The position numbers and the translations under genes are program-made. Below, one piece after another: positions 13,121 through 33,914 of a DNA stretch of 64,000 nucleotides; position 1 is the stretch's first letter, and each line of letters begins with the position of its first letter. Below the pieces are notes generated by a model that worked only from the letters and a program-made list of their open reading frames with translations, was not told where the DNA came from and did no database searches. Source of the stretch: Methanobacterium sp. (GTDB lineage Archaea; Methanobacteriota; Methanobacteria; Methanobacteriales; Methanobacteriaceae); the NCBI RefSeq assembly GCF_016217785.1, contig NZ_JACRGA010000008.1:48828-112827 (forward strand), in the 5' to 3' direction.

Positions 13121-13174
13121 CAATCCACCTTTTTTATCTCATACTAACCAAATCAGTTAATTAATCCATTAGCG

Positions 13175-13187
13175 ACTTATATATACT
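13175..13187 (-). promoter_or_regulatory. Probable internal promoter (TATA) for cdhC
   Basis: On the minus strand AGTATATATAAGT lies about 70-85 bases upstream of the cdhC ATG in the gap after cdhB. It is a good archaeal TATA box and would allow cdhC-cooC-cdhD-cdhE-ferredoxin to be expressed apart from cdhAB. Confidence 0.5.
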
Positions 13188-13263
13188 ATTTTCGAGGTTT
13201 TTTGAATTGACATTTTTCTTATATAACCATGCTTTCCATTTTTCCATTCCACTGAATTTAATA

Positions 13264-16137
<2,874 letters not shown>

Positions 16138-16482
16138 AACAATCACCGAATTATTAATGATTTATAATGATATTTTCTCTTCTACCGATTAGAACATATA
16201 TAGTTTGTGCATAATCAATGTCCTTTAAAAACAGAATTTGTAATACTTTAATAACATTTCCCAAGAAAATCAGATGGCATCTTATTTCACCCCAGATCCT
16301 AATGTTAGGAAATTATCAATTAGCACAGGTTATATATAAAATCTAATGTTACTCATGCTTCATTAGACCATGTCGATATAAAACTAGTCAAAAATAACAA
16401 GCCCCTGTTAAAAAGGGTTTTGCCAAAAACATGATTGAGGGTAATTGATAACCCCAATCATTTTAAACTCTAATTTTAATAT
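16138..16482 (-). promoter_or_regulatory. cdh operon promoter region with two TATA boxes and CTAATG dyads
   Basis: A gene-free 345-bp stretch. On the minus strand a consensus TTTATATATA lies at 16331-16340 (predicted leader about 170 nt) and a second, ACTATATATG, at 16195-16204 (leader about 35 nt). Directly upstream of the distal TATA box is the dyad TCTAATG-12nt-CATTAGA (16342-16367). At the predicted distal start is TCCTAA-TG-TTAGGA (16307-16320). The hexamer CTAATG, or its complement, thus occurs three times in 60 bp. A weak CCCT/AGGG stem near 16401-16418 may end the upstream tadC transcript. Confidence 0.55.
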
Positions 16483-17616
16483 TTAGACCTTTGGTTCCAG
16501 CCTTTTTATCATAAAGGCCATAAAGGCCACAATAGCTGGGAACAGGAATAAATACATGATTAAAAGGAGTATAGGTGGTACAACTGACCCCATAACCGTT
16601 GATGCGGCAATGATCATGATCATGAAGATAACTGGACCCAGTATGGCTACAAACATGTAGATCATGGTGAAGGAGTTGAGTTTCTGAGCATAATCTTTGA
16701 GTTTCATTCTCATTTCATATGCAGTGTCATCGGCGATTACACTCAGTGTTTTGGCCAGATCCCCTCCACTGGTCAGGGTTCGGGTGATCTGGTATATTGC
16801 CCGTGTTAATCCTTCGGAGTTAATTCTTTCACTCATATCTACCAGAGCCTTTTCAGTGGTTTCCCCATATTTTATTTCTTCCAGGGCTCTGGCAAATTCT
16901 TCAGATAATGGACCGTAACCCGACATGGCAACAGAACGCATACTATCGTGCAATCCAATACCTGCCCTTAATTCTGTGGCCATTTGTCTGAGAGCAAATG
17001 GTAGTTCTCGTGAAGCTGCTGTAGACCGTCCTCCCATTTTGATTTTGGGCATGTACACAATGAACATGGTCATCAGCAGGATGATGATACCAAATACCAG
17101 TCCGATCTCAATACCAAATCCGAGTACCACAATAACTGTGAAGACCACTGCAAAAGAAAGAACACCAATAATTAAAATGAGTTTGGGGTCCAGTCCTGGT
17201 TTTTCCTCTTCTTTCAGGAGTTCTTCCAGGGAAGCTTTGCGTACCGCTGCTTTTTTGGCTTTATCTTCATCTTCAACTTTTTCCTTTCGCTCGTATTTCT
17301 GGTCAATGAGGTCACGGAAAATCTCAATCTCATCCTTTTCCATCCCCATTTTCTTAATAACTTTACGAGGAGATTTAGTCTTAGAAGCAGATTTAGTCTT
17401 AGAAATAGATTTAGAATCAAACGTACTTAAATTAGTTTTAGATTCTTTTTTAGTAGTGGACCTGGAGATTTTAGGCCTTTCAACTTCCCTAATCCTTTTA
17501 ACAGGCTTTTGCACCCCCTCACCCACCTTCTGAACTCCCCCACCAACTTTCTGGCTGGAGTTTACCGTGAGGTTACCAATACGGTTGAAGACCTTTTTAA
17601 TGCCGCCAAAGACCAT
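16483..17616 (-). CDS. TadC/GspF-like pilus assembly membrane protein with basic N-terminal extension
   Basis: 377 residues. Residues about 1-90 are a Lys/Ser/Thr-rich low-complexity stretch with short repeats ([32 protein letters not shown]). A helical linker follows, then the T2SSF domain with paired membrane segments near 150-195 and at the C-terminus; [20 protein letters not shown] and [20 protein letters not shown] are typical. It should be the inner-membrane platform of a type IV pilus-like machine driven by the TadA ATPase encoded 160 bp upstream. The basic extension may contact the ATPase or the nucleoid; that is speculation. Confidence 0.8.
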   Translation of the reverse strand: MVFGGIKKVFNRIGNLTVNSSQKVGGGVQKVGEGVQKPVKRIREVERPKISRSTTKKESKTNLSTFDSKSISKTKSASKTKSPRKVIKKMGMEKDEIEIFRDLIDQKYERKEKVEDEDKAKKAAVRKASLEELLKEEEKPGLDPKLILIIGVLSFAVVFTVIVVLGFGIEIGLVFGIIILLMTMFIVYMPKIKMGGRSTAASRELPFALRQMATELRAGIGLHDSMRSVAMSGYGPLSEEFARALEEIKYGETTEKALVDMSERINSEGLTRAIYQITRTLTSGGDLAKTLSVIADDTAYEMRMKLKDYAQKLNSFTMIYMFVAILGPVIFMIMIIAASTVMGSVVPPILLLIMYLFLFPAIVAFMAFMIKRLEPKV

Positions 17617-17637
17617 TTATCTCACCAAAACCCTCTT

Positions 17638-17676
17638 TTAATCCATAATCAAGTTTATTAATCCATACTCAAGTTT
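17638..17676. repeat. Tandem 19-bp duplication between tadA and tadC
   Basis: TTAATCCATAATCAAGTTT at 17638-17656 repeats at 17658-17676 with one mismatch and a 20-bp period, in the 159-bp spacer between the two pilus genes. Confidence 0.8.
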
Positions 17677-17775
17677 TACTGTCAATTCCCTTTATTATAA
17701 TCAGCCCATTAATTCTATTAAATATTGTATAAATTTCTATTAAATTATATCACTAATTAAATGTGAACCCCTAAT

Positions 17776-19407
<1,632 letters not shown>

Positions 19408-19514
19408 TTTCTCACAATTCACGAGTAGATTATTCCAATAGGCCGTTATTCCAATGGACCATATGACTCTACATCATTAAATTATTCCATTATTATTAGA
19501 TTAGCTTAATATTA

Positions 19515-19524
19515 TTTATATAAA
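19515..19524 (+). promoter_or_regulatory. TATA box predicting a leaderless transcript
   Basis: TTTATATAAA is centred about 25 bases before the ATG at 19544. With usual archaeal spacing, transcription would start at or within a few bases of the start codon; no ribosome site is visible. Confidence 0.55.
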
Positions 19525-19543
19525 GTATCAAATATTTAAGTAT

Positions 19544-20527
<984 letters not shown>

Positions 20528-20536
20528 GGTATCTAT

Positions 20537-21787
20537 TTAACCCATTCCCATGTACACCACGATTGCAGGAACAATTAACACCCCCATAAGATTGGATTTG
20601 TTAATATCCAAGTAATGGGGGAGTAATCCTAGAGCGATGGAGGTTATGTAGGTTACCATAACAAAAAAGAGATTTGCATGTTCCATCACTCCAAATAGAA
20701 CCACCAGGAAACTCATAAAGATTATAACCGTCCAAGATAGTTTTTTATAATTTATTTTTTGCATGGAATGACTGAACCAATCCCCTAGTTTTATACAGAG
20801 CACCAGTGAGATGGAAACTGCAGTTACAGCCGCGAAGATCATGATTAAAAGATGGTTGAAGTCCAGTCCCTGTAATATCTGATTGACATAAACTGCAATT
20901 CCACTGCGAGGGTTGCCAATTAAGTAAATGGCTATCAGGGAAAAAAGTGCATCTGATGCATTAACCCCACTCATGGCCACCAGAAATCCCTCCCTTTCAC
21001 TCCCATTATTATCTGAACCACCACTCAATTCCTGGGCCAGAAGGCTTCCCTGGGCAGGTCCCATCCCTGGTAGAAATCCCAGAATACTGCCGGCAATTCC
21101 CCCTGCGAATATCCCCCTAATAATATCCATATCAACTTCAAAATGGTGGTACTTGTTTTGAGCAGGTAAGATGGATTTCTGGGAAAGACTGTGAAGAAGG
21201 GTGCTCACCCCAAAAAGGCCCGAAAATAGGCATAAAAGTGAAACACTTGCGGATAATGGTGAATTCAGGGCGGTCCATCCCATGATTCCTGAGAAAAGAA
21301 ATAGTATTGAAGACCATATCAATGAATTCAAATCCCGGCTGAGACGTATCAACATGTAAACCACTGCCACTGATAAAATAATCCAGATATACGGCTTTAA
21401 CAATCCGTATAAAAAGGGTAACCCCACCATGAAGAGGGGTAATAGTAGGATGGTTATGATCATAGCTCCAAAACCACCCAATGAAACCAGGCGTATGGCT
21501 TCTTTTCCCCTTCCCTGAAGGAGGAGATGATGTCCAGGCATTACTGAGAGGACTGTTCCCTCTTCAGGCACCCCCAGAAACATGGAAGGAATGAACTCCA
21601 GCAGTGCATGGGAAATGGACATGGATAATAAAAAAACAGCCAGGACTTCAGGGGAATAGGAGTACAGGAGAAAGGGTGATGCCGAGAAAACAAATGCACC
21701 TGCAGTGTTTACATGGATTCCTGGAATTAAACCGGTGATGACACCACAGAAGACTCCAATTATGCATGCTGATATAAGGTCAAACAA
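20537..21787 (-). CDS. TctA/DUF112-family membrane protein
   Basis: 416 residues with about ten to twelve membrane segments. The family motifs are [16 protein letters not shown] near the N-terminus and [20 protein letters not shown] mid-protein, an internal pseudo-repeat typical of TctA. Bacterial members carry tricarboxylates with a periplasmic TctC and small TctB; neither is next to this gene, so the archaeal members may work alone and on other substrates. The start is TTG preceded by GGTGGGTG. Confidence 0.75.
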   Translation of the reverse strand: MFDLISACIIGVFCGVITGLIPGIHVNTAGAFVFSASPFLLYSYSPEVLAVFLLSMSISHALLEFIPSMFLGVPEEGTVLSVMPGHHLLLQGRGKEAIRLVSLGGFGAMIITILLLPLFMVGLPFLYGLLKPYIWIILSVAVVYMLIRLSRDLNSLIWSSILFLFSGIMGWTALNSPLSASVSLLCLFSGLFGVSTLLHSLSQKSILPAQNKYHHFEVDMDIIRGIFAGGIAGSILGFLPGMGPAQGSLLAQELSGGSDNNGSEREGFLVAMSGVNASDALFSLIAIYLIGNPRSGIAVYVNQILQGLDFNHLLIMIFAAVTAVSISLVLCIKLGDWFSHSMQKINYKKLSWTVIIFMSFLVVLFGVMEHANLFFVMVTYITSIALGLLPHYLDINKSNLMGVLIVPAIVVYMGMG

Positions 21788-22026
21788 TCTTGCACACCCA
21801 CCATCTTGTTAATAATATTAATTATAAAAATAGTATTAATTATATTTATCTAAAAATTTATCTAAAATCATCAAAGGGATCTTAAAAAATCAAAAATGAA
21901 TAATATTACTAAAATAAAAAAAATTACTAAAAAAAATGAGAAAAAAATAATTTAGGAAGACGGTTTTCCCAATGGAAAATGGTTCCTAATAGGAAAATAG
22001 TTCCTAATATTACTTCTAAAGTAAGT

Positions 22027-22296
22027 TTACATTAACCGGCGTATGTCCACTACTTCTACACTGGCCACATCGTCGATCTGGGCGAAAACTTCCTCTGCCT
22101 TCTCAGTCCCACCTTCACCATCATCAACTACCACTATTACATTGAGGGCCACCAGGCCAAAAGCTATTGGTTCTTCCTCAATTTTGTGTAGCTCAGTTCC
22201 ATCAGGTATTGATTGAGAAACTTTTTCCTTGATCTGAGCAAGATCCACTTCCGGACTTTCTGGCATTAATTTTATGGTTGCAACTACTTCTCCCAT
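22027..22296 (-). CDS. Translation elongation factor 1-beta (aEF1B)
   Basis: 89 residues from the ATG at 22296 (MGEVVATIKLMPESPEVDLA), with GGAGG eight bases upstream; the frame to 22311 would start at a TTG inside that ribosome site. It is the nucleotide-exchange factor for EF-1 alpha and consists only of the C-terminal GEF domain, including EEEPIAFGLVALNVIVVVDD. It lies downstream of the zinc-ribbon gene, an association common in archaea. Confidence 0.93.
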   Translation of the reverse strand: MGEVVATIKLMPESPEVDLAQIKEKVSQSIPDGTELHKIEEEPIAFGLVALNVIVVVDDGEGGTEKAEEVFAQIDDVASVEVVDIRRLM

Positions 22297-22483
22297 CTTT
22301 AATTCCTCCAATTACTTGAAATTCCATGGATATTGAATCTCATGAATTTATTCCATAAAAACATTGTGTATAATTCTTAAATTTACACAAGTCACTAATC
22401 TGTAATGTTCAGTAAAAATTAGATTTTTTTTAGATTAATGAAGCTTATATTCAAAGGACGCATATAAGGATATTAAAGATATT

Positions 22484-22514
22484 AGTCCTTTAATAGTCCA
22501 AGTCCTTTAATAGT
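22484..22514. repeat. 14-bp direct repeat upstream of aEF1B
   Basis: AGTCCTTTAATAGT occurs at 22484-22497 and 22501-22514, immediately downstream of the zinc-ribbon gene. Confidence 0.8.
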
Positions 22515-22524
22515 ACATTATAAT

Positions 22525-23333
<809 letters not shown>

Positions 23334-23484
23334 TATATTCCCTCCAAACAAGGTTAAACAGGTTAAAACATAAATAATGTAATTTATACAGAATACATGA
23401 GTATAATATATATTATATCTGCATGATAATACGACATCATAATATAATTACGGTATTTATTATACATTCATTAAATATTCGTGC

Positions 23485-23500
23485 AATTTATTTGAGTAAT

Positions 23501-23510
<10 letters not shown>
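23485..23510. repeat. 13-bp perfect tandem duplication at the pth2 stop codon
   Basis: AATTTATTTGAGT at 23485-23497 is repeated directly at 23498-23510, followed by a partial third copy (AATTTGAG). The second copy contains the pth2 stop and last codons, so the duplication touched the gene's end. Confidence 0.8.
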
Positions 23511-23842
<332 letters not shown>

Positions 23843-24018
23843 TTTCTTCCACCAAACAAAAAAGAATTATCGAATCAATTCCTTATATCAGATATAATAT
23901 AAATTAATGGGTTATAATGTAAATCAATTTCGAATGTAAATCAATCTGGCATTATTATTTTTTTAAAATCATAGGAATATTATTTTTTAGAAATCATTAG
24001 GATATTATTTTTAAATCA

Positions 24019-24537
24019 TTATTGAATTTCAAAACTATCTATTATTAGATCAAAGTTAGATTGTTGCCCGTCGAAATCTGCTGTTGGTGCACTACAAACA
24101 ATGTAATAAAGGTTGTTGTTATCCTGCAGAGCGATAAAACGCTCCTTCTTAGCTACACCGGATTGGGTGCTTATGGTATAGACCAGATCATTAGCAGGAA
24201 CTCCGTTTATGGTTCTGTCTTTTTCTGATATTATCTGCCCCCCTGCCGCCTGAATTTCAGCTTTGATGGCTGAAATCGCATCGGCCAATGTGCTGGTGGT
24301 TGAGATATGCTGGAAGAAAGCAAGTATCTGGTAATTATCGTTCTGGACGTTGTTGGGGTCTGCTACTGCAGCCAGAACTTCAGAGTTACCCTCAACAGTT
24401 AAACTCAACTGATCGGGTGAAAGTTCACTCCAGCCATAAGGATAGTTAAAACTGATTCCATTATTATCGTATGTTTTATAAACATTACTGGTGCATCCCG
24501 ATACAAAAGCTAACACCATAAAGATACCTAATATCAA
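24019..24537 (-). CDS. Lipoprotein with PsbP-like domain
   Basis: At least 172 residues. The N-terminus is a hydrophobic signal ending in the lipobox VSGC, so it is likely lipid-anchored outside the cell. The mature part ([14 protein letters not shown] up to [12 protein letters not shown]) is a PsbP/DUF1795-like domain, also seen fused to HEAT repeats at 5313-6662. The start is unclear: TTG at 24537 lacks a ribosome site, whereas a CTG at 24555 gives [10 protein letters not shown] with the Lys expected of a signal peptide and follows a GGGGGG run. Function unknown. Confidence 0.65.
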   Translation of the reverse strand: MILGIFMVLAFVSGCTSNVYKTYDNNGISFNYPYGWSELSPDQLSLTVEGNSEVLAAVADPNNVQNDNYQILAFFQHISTTSTLADAISAIKAEIQAAGGQIISEKDRTINGVPANDLVYTISTQSGVAKKERFIALQDNNNLYYIVCSAPTADFDGQQSNFDLIIDSFEIQ

Positions 24538-24783
24538 AAAAGGATATTTATCCAGCCCAATCCCCCCTTAATAAATGTTTATCAGAATTTTTTGTATAGT
24601 ATATCTTTAGATTTTGATGAAATAAATAATTTATTCAATAAAATTATTCAATAAAACCTATCCATAAAAATTAAAAACTATCCATAAAATTCCAATTATT
24701 ATCCATAGAAAAAAATTGAATTCATATCATATAATCCAATTTCTCCTCAAAGGCCCCCAAGTTCCCGCCTATAATAAAATAAA

Positions 24784-25980
<1,197 letters not shown>

Positions 25981-26024
25981 GTTAATCCTTATTTAAGATT
26001 CAGCTAGTAATTATATCGTAATTT

Positions 26025-26630
<606 letters not shown>

Positions 26631-27098
26631 AATATATTAAAGAACCTCTCTTCATTTATAAATGATTTCCCCCATAGCATAAACTGTTCATTAAACAGCA
26701 ATATACTGAAGTTTATTGAAATAAGAGTATTAGAGATTAAGAGTATTAATTAAAAATCAAATGATTCCTATTGATGAATAATGTTTACTAGATTTTATTA
26801 TTATAAACAACTAAATCAATCCATAATAAGCTTAATCAACTCATCCCTAAAAATAATGATATTTTCTCTCTTTTAAAGCATCCTCCCTCAGATTGTTTAG
26901 TGAATTGACTAATTTTAGTGAATTGACTAAAATATTTGGAGAATTATTTAAATAATCTCAACCAATAATACTAAATTAGAAACAAACGAATTAGAAAACA
27001 ATAATATTAAATTTAGAGTTACATGTTAAATTTAGTATTTTCTCAAAATATTACCTGATGTTGATTTGTTTAAGTAAATATCAACACACGATCCAATA
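26631..27098. other. AT-rich divergent intergenic region
   Basis: No gene is seen in 468 bp. It holds the M50 TATA element, a 17-bp direct repeat at 26896-26930 and an imperfect dyad GTTGAT...TTTA-AG-TAAA...ATCAAC at 27060-27085 just before the HIT-like gene. Confidence 0.6.
26896..26930. repeat. 17-bp direct repeat
   Basis: TTTAGTGAATTGACTAA at 26896-26912 and again at 26914-26930, perfect, 18-bp period, in non-coding DNA. Confidence 0.85.
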
Positions 27099-27566
27099 AT
27101 GGTGATTTACACGAATTCAACTTGCGAATACTGTCAAATAGCCGGAGGATACGGGAAACTTATATGGGAAACAGTCCACTGGAACGTATATCTGGCACCA
27201 AGCCAACGTTATCTTGGAACCTGTGTGGTGGCTCTTAAAAGGCATTGCAGAGATCTTTCCCAGGTAAAAAATGAGGAATGGATTGATTTTGCATTGGTGG
27301 TGCAGAAACTGGAAAAATCCCTGGAAAAAACATTCCAGCCCACCCTCTATAACTGGAGCTGTTTTAAAAATTCAGTTTTCAGGAATGAAAATCCCAATCC
27401 TGAGGTTCACTGGCATTTCATACCCCGTTATCAGAACCCGGTGGATTTTGAGGGGATCAGTTTCCATGACCCCGATTTTGGATATATTCCCCTTCCTGAA
27501 AAAAGAGAAATTCCAGGGAAAGTCATGGAAAAACTCGCCCTAAGAATTAAAGATAACATTAAATAA
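27099..27566 (+). CDS. HIT-superfamily protein (diadenosine-polyphosphate hydrolase-like)
   Basis: 155 residues. An N-terminal CEYC knuckle is followed by a HIT fold with [14 protein letters not shown] and the catalytic block [12 protein letters not shown]. Compared with the usual H-x-H-W-H of this subgroup, the first His is Glu while the catalytic and third His remain, so activity is plausible but altered. Possible substrates are nucleotide adducts such as Ap4A. It is divergent from the M50 gene and followed at 82 bp by pepQ. Confidence 0.7.
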   Translation: MVIYTNSTCEYCQIAGGYGKLIWETVHWNVYLAPSQRYLGTCVVALKRHCRDLSQVKNEEWIDFALVVQKLEKSLEKTFQPTLYNWSCFKNSVFRNENPNPEVHWHFIPRYQNPVDFEGISFHDPDFGYIPLPEKREIPGKVMEKLALRIKDNIK

Positions 27567-27648
27567 GAATAAAATATCTATTAAATTTCATAATATCATT
27601 AATATAATATTTTTTTAATAATTATGAGATCATTTACAAGGTTAGCCT

Positions 27649-28653
27649 ATGAAAATAGATGAAATAATACAAAAAATGAATCAGGAAAATTTCAACTCGT
27701 TAATTATCCTTAAACCCGAAAATATAGCTTACGTTACCGGTTTTAAACCTTCAAGTATCTCAGTTTTAATATTAAAAGAAGAACCATTGCTTTTATCCTC
27801 AAAATTAGACCTGGAAGAAGCTCATCAAAAATCACACCTCCCTGTGGAGGAATTCAAATCCCTTGATAAACTTAAAAAATCCTTGAAAGAAAGTAACCCT
27901 GGAAAGATGGGTGTAGAGCATTCCATGACTGTAGGAATCTACCAAAAATTTTGTGGGGATTTTCAGGTAGAACTCACCGACCTGATTGAACAGTTCAGAG
28001 CAATTAAATCTGCGGATGAAGCTAAAAAAATTAAAGGGGCCATCAGGATTGCTGAGAATTCATTTGAAAATTTGGATTTTTCAGTGACTGAAGATAACCT
28101 GGCAGCGCAGCTGGAGTATAACATGCGCAGTGCAGGTTCTCCAAGCCCTTCCTTTGAAACTATTGTGGCTTCCGGATCAAGATCAAGCCTTCCACATGCT
28201 ACCACCACATCTAGAAAGGTGGGAAGTCCAGTAATGATAGACTGGGGTGCGTTATATCAGAATTACGCATCTGACATAACCCGGACTATAATCCATAGTG
28301 AAGAACAGGAAGAAATTTTTTCTATAGTCCTGGAAGCCCAGAAAAAAGCCATAGAAACCATTAAGCCTGGTGTGAAAGCGTCTTACATTGATAAAGTGGC
28401 CAGAAATGTTATTGAAGAATATGGATACGGAGACAATTTCATCCATTCCACGGGACATGGAGTGGGTTTGGAAGTTCATGAAAAGCCATCATTATCCGTC
28501 AGGAGTGATGAAAAACTCAGAAAGGGAATGGTGGTAACTGTTGAACCTGGAATATACCTTGAAGGGAAATTTGGAGTTAGAATTGAAGACATGGTACTCA
28601 TTAAAAACCGGGCCAAAGTCTTAACCAGCCACCCCCGAAAAATTATCGCTTAA
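27649..28653 (+). CDS. M24 metallopeptidase, Xaa-Pro dipeptidase/aminopeptidase
   Basis: 334 residues. The N-terminal creatinase-like domain is residues 1-115. The pita-bread domain carries the five metal ligands: [16 protein letters not shown] (two Asp), [13 protein letters not shown] (His), VTVEPGIY (Glu) and FGVRIEDMV (Glu). It releases the N-terminal residue before proline or splits Xaa-Pro. Normal length; cytoplasmic. Confidence 0.88.
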   Translation: MKIDEIIQKMNQENFNSLIILKPENIAYVTGFKPSSISVLILKEEPLLLSSKLDLEEAHQKSHLPVEEFKSLDKLKKSLKESNPGKMGVEHSMTVGIYQKFCGDFQVELTDLIEQFRAIKSADEAKKIKGAIRIAENSFENLDFSVTEDNLAAQLEYNMRSAGSPSPSFETIVASGSRSSLPHATTTSRKVGSPVMIDWGALYQNYASDITRTIIHSEEQEEIFSIVLEAQKKAIETIKPGVKASYIDKVARNVIEEYGYGDNFIHSTGHGVGLEVHEKPSLSVRSDEKLRKGMVVTVEPGIYLEGKFGVRIEDMVLIKNRAKVLTSHPRKIIA

Positions 28654-28845
28654 AAAAACACCGAAGATTTGTATTCTAGTATTTCAATAGAACTGGCATG
28701 AAATATGGTGATGGCTAAATTCGTATATCTGATAAGACTATTCGCATATTTATAAGACAGATTAGAATATATATTATAATACAAGATAATAATATAACTA
28801 ATAAAGCCATACAAATATACCAATATAATAAATAAAGGTGAGAAA

Positions 28846-29784
28846 ATGGCCATCATACCTTCTGCGCTTTCCCCCATATCTAATAGTATTGATAATGTTT
28901 TCCCTGACAAATACCTGGTTCGTCTGCAGGAAATGCTGATTCGTTCCGGTATGTATGTTAAGGCCTCTGATCTTTTAACCCTAATTGTCGGTGCAGGAAT
29001 CTTACTGGGTATGATCGCCCTTGTAGCATTTCTCATAATGGGTGTAGATCCATTAATAGGTTTTATTCTTGGTTTAATTGCTCCTGGCGCCCTTATATTT
29101 ACCTGGATTTTTTTTATGATGGAAAGGAGAGTAGATTCCATTGAACAGGGTACTCCCGACTTTTTAAGGCAAATCGCATCACTTTTAAGATCAGGAGTAG
29201 GTGTTGAAACCGCCCTGGAAGACATATCCAAACATGGAGAGGGCCCTCTAACCGACGAACTAAAAAGGGCAGTAATTGAAATAAAAATAGGAAGTACCTT
29301 TGAAGACTCTCTTCTGGGAATGGGCGAACGTTTGAAATCTAAAACACTCGATAGAACATTCCGAATGATTATTGAAGGTAGAAGAGTTGGAGGCAGCCTT
29401 GCAGATGTTATTGAAACAGTTGCAGAAGATTTAAGGGCTGTTCTAGCACTACAACGGGAAAGAAAAGCCAACGTCATGATGTCAGTGATGTTCTTGTTAA
29501 TTGCAGGCGTAATCGCCGCTCCCTTTGCACTGGGAATGGCCATGACTTACAATTCTTTCATTGGATCCCTGGGAAAACCCAACCCCCTCGCGGATGCTGC
29601 TTATATAAGCGCCACCGGATACATTATCATTCACTCCATAATTGTTGGGTTACTGATCGGAATCGTGCTTTATGGAAGCGCCAAGAAAGGAGTTAAATTC
29701 TCATTGGCCCTGGCTCCAGTGTCTTATGGAATATTTTATGCAATTATACTGGTTGGACCTGCTGTGATGGGAGTACCAACATAA
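28846..29784 (+). CDS. Second TadC/GspF-like pilus platform protein
   Basis: 312 residues, preceded by AAAGGTGAGAAAATG. It has membrane pairs near residues 45-90 and at the C-terminus (about 205-310), and T2SSF features such as [20 protein letters not shown] and [20 protein letters not shown]. It is homologous to the TadC-like gene at 16.5 kb but without the basic extension. Archaeal pili often need two different platform proteins (EpdJ/EpdK-like in Methanococcus). It is followed after 21 bases by a pilin gene, so this cluster supplies platform plus subunit. Confidence 0.82.
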   Translation: MAIIPSALSPISNSIDNVFPDKYLVRLQEMLIRSGMYVKASDLLTLIVGAGILLGMIALVAFLIMGVDPLIGFILGLIAPGALIFTWIFFMMERRVDSIEQGTPDFLRQIASLLRSGVGVETALEDISKHGEGPLTDELKRAVIEIKIGSTFEDSLLGMGERLKSKTLDRTFRMIIEGRRVGGSLADVIETVAEDLRAVLALQRERKANVMMSVMFLLIAGVIAAPFALGMAMTYNSFIGSLGKPNPLADAAYISATGYIIIHSIIVGLLIGIVLYGSAKKGVKFSLALAPVSYGIFYAIILVGPAVMGVPT

Positions 29785-29805
29785 ATTAATACCGGAGTGT
29801 TTACT

Positions 29806-30024
29806 ATGAAAATGATAGATATGGGAATAATGGAGGACGAAGCAGCCCAGACAGCCGCCGAATACTTAATGATATTCGGAGGCATCATAGTAATCGTCCT
29901 AGTGGCAGTCATCTCCTACCAGAATTATGTTCGCGGTCTGGGAGGCAACCTTACCAATGGTAGTGAAATTCAGAGTGTGGAAAACAATCTTCAGGATATA
30001 AACCAAACTCTAAACCAGACATAA
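29806..30024 (+). CDS. Class III signal peptide pilin-like protein
   Basis: 72 residues from the ATG at 29806 (GGAG eight bases upstream; the frame to 29797 starts at a GTG in that spacer). [20 protein letters not shown] carries the archaeal class III signal, with cleavage expected before Gln of AQTAAEYL by an EppA-type peptidase. A hydrophobic assembly helix follows ([16 protein letters not shown]). The mature tail is short and Asn/Gln-rich ([16 protein letters not shown]), possibly glycosylated. Likely a minor or major subunit assembled by the neighbouring TadC and the TadA ATPase. Confidence 0.85.
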   Translation: MKMIDMGIMEDEAAQTAAEYLMIFGGIIVIVLVAVISYQNYVRGLGGNLTNGSEIQSVENNLQDINQTLNQT

Positions 30025-30147
30025 TAAATTTTTTTCTCAAAGAAATAGGGATAGATTAAATTTAAGGGATGTTTTACTGGCATTGATACGTATAAAAACG
30101 ATATTATCCATTTTATAACTAATATTTTTCTTTTAAGGGGTAATACC

Positions 30148-31554
30148 ATGAAAATGCTTATAAACGGGAATTCAATCGATAAAGAAGAAAAAATCGCCGT
30201 TATAAATCCATTCAATAACCAGACTGTGGATCATGTTCCTCTGGGGGATAGTAAAGATGCGCGTGATGCTATTCACGCTGCTAATAAAGCAAAAAAGTCC
30301 ATGAATGAAATGTCTTCCCGTAAACTGTCCCGCATACTCTATGATATCCACCAGGAGTTGAAGGAAAAACACCGGGAAATGTCTGAACTTATCACTCTTG
30401 AAACCGGGAAACCCATACGTGATTCAAGGGTAGAAATGGATCGGTCCCTGCAAACTCTACTTATGGCTGCTGAGGAATCAAAAAGGATACATGGCGAAAC
30501 AGTTCCCATGGATGCTGCCATTGCTGGGAGGAGTGCATTTGGATTTACCATTAAGATCCCTTTAGGAGTGGTTGCAGCCATCACCCCATTCAACTATCCA
30601 GTGAACCTGGCCATCCATAAATTAGCCCCTGCTCTGGCTGCTAAAAACACGGTGGTTTTTAAACCTTCCACCAAAGCCCCCCTTGCTGCACTGAAAATGG
30701 CACAGATCATTGGGAGGCATCTGCCCGATGGATCGGTAAATGCTATCACTGGCTCTGGAAATCTTTTGGGGGATGAAATAGTAACCAGTAACCTGGTTAA
30801 TAAGATATCTTTCACAGGTAGTGTTCCTACTGGTCTTTCCATTGCCCAAAAAGCAGGTATGAAGAAGTTAACCCTGGAACTGGGGGGAAACGACCCACTC
30901 CTGGTTCTGGATGATGCCGACTTGGACATGGCAGTCATGGGAGCAGTGGCTGGTTCCTACCTCAACGCGGGACAGGTTTGCATTGCAGTTAAACGGATTA
31001 TCGTTCATGAAAAGGTGGCAGACCAGTTCATAGATCAGCTGGTGGCTCATACTAAAAAGTTAAAAATGGGAGACCCCCTGGATCCTGAAACCGAGATGGG
31101 ACCCCTGATTGATGAGGGTGCAGCCATTCATGTGGAACATAGGGTTAATGATGCCATTGAAAATGGTGCTCAACTTCTCTGCGGAGGTAACAGAAAGAAT
31201 GCTTTTTATGATGCCACAGTAATTGATCACGTGGATATGGGGATGGAACTTGTTCAAAAAGAAACTTTTGGACCTGTTTCACCCATTATAAGGGTTAAAA
31301 ATTTGGATGAAGCTATTGAAGTGGCTAACGGCACCCCTTATGGGTTACAGGCCGGTATCTTCACCAGCAGTATAGAAAACGCCAAAAGGGCGGTGAAGGA
31401 AATCGAAGCAGGTTCCGTTCTTATAAATAAACAATCAACCTTCCGGACAGATAACATGCCCTTTGGAGGGTTTAAAATGAGTGGTATGGGTAAGGAAGGA
31501 GTTAAATATGCTGTGGAAGATATGACCCGTAGTAAGATGGTTGTTATTGGTTAA
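30148..31554 (+). CDS. cofA: NAD(P)-dependent aldehyde dehydrogenase, probable lactaldehyde dehydrogenase
   Basis: 468 residues of the ALDH superfamily. It has [30 protein letters not shown] (coenzyme loop), [18 protein letters not shown] (catalytic Glu) and [13 protein letters not shown] (catalytic Cys). Methanogen members of this length include the lactaldehyde dehydrogenase CofA, which makes lactate for coenzyme F420. The symbol rests on taxonomic context and family only; succinate-semialdehyde or glyceraldehyde-3-phosphate oxidation is an alternative. Confidence 0.7.
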   Translation: MKMLINGNSIDKEEKIAVINPFNNQTVDHVPLGDSKDARDAIHAANKAKKSMNEMSSRKLSRILYDIHQELKEKHREMSELITLETGKPIRDSRVEMDRSLQTLLMAAEESKRIHGETVPMDAAIAGRSAFGFTIKIPLGVVAAITPFNYPVNLAIHKLAPALAAKNTVVFKPSTKAPLAALKMAQIIGRHLPDGSVNAITGSGNLLGDEIVTSNLVNKISFTGSVPTGLSIAQKAGMKKLTLELGGNDPLLVLDDADLDMAVMGAVAGSYLNAGQVCIAVKRIIVHEKVADQFIDQLVAHTKKLKMGDPLDPETEMGPLIDEGAAIHVEHRVNDAIENGAQLLCGGNRKNAFYDATVIDHVDMGMELVQKETFGPVSPIIRVKNLDEAIEVANGTPYGLQAGIFTSSIENAKRAVKEIEAGSVLINKQSTFRTDNMPFGGFKMSGMGKEGVKYAVEDMTRSKMVVIG

Positions 31555-31644
31555 TCCCCATATGTGGGTCAATCTTCGAATATTCTCTGTTTTATTTAGA
31601 GTAAATAAAAAAAAATAGGAAAATTAAAACAGAAAATAAATTAA

Positions 31645-32367
<723 letters not shown>

Positions 32368-32426
32368 TAGAGCACCCAAATATATTAATATCAATAATTT
32401 TTTGTTAAAATTTACATAACCCCTAT

Positions 32427-32452
32427 TTCATATCCTAAATTCATATCCTAAA
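32427..32452. repeat. 13-bp perfect tandem duplication
   Basis: TTCATATCCTAAA at 32427-32439 is repeated immediately at 32440-32452, in the intergenic space upstream of the tRNA-binding-domain gene. Confidence 0.85.
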
Positions 32453-32716
32453 TTTTCCACTAAGGATAAATTAGTTTTTTTATAGGTATAGTTCTGGTTA
32501 ATTCTATGCTTTTTATCTAGGATTACTATTTATAATTTTATGAAGACCAACTGGATTTAAGGTGTTACCCTAAAATTTCTCTCTCAAGAACCTCTTCTTT
32601 CGAAATATTTAAGTACAGGGAAGGGTTTAATTTAATTTAGTTAACGGTGCCCCCTGAAATGTATTAAGATGAGTTTGATAGACCAGGGTATGCGCCAAAA
32701 AATAAGAGGTGGAAAG

Positions 32717-33046
<330 letters not shown>

Positions 33047-33052
33047 ATTTAG

Positions 33053-33817
<765 letters not shown>

Positions 33818-33914
33818 ATCCTATTTTTATAAATTTTTATAAAATCTATTTTTATTAATCAATAACAAAAAAATAAATCATTGCAAAAAAAATACTTATC
33901 ATATTGCACACATA

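Noticed and set aside
28650..29543. 298-codon open frame on the minus strand opposite the second tadC
   Set aside because: It is an antisense shadow: Ser/Ile/Arg-rich without domain character, while the plus strand encodes a clear T2SSF protein with a ribosome site.
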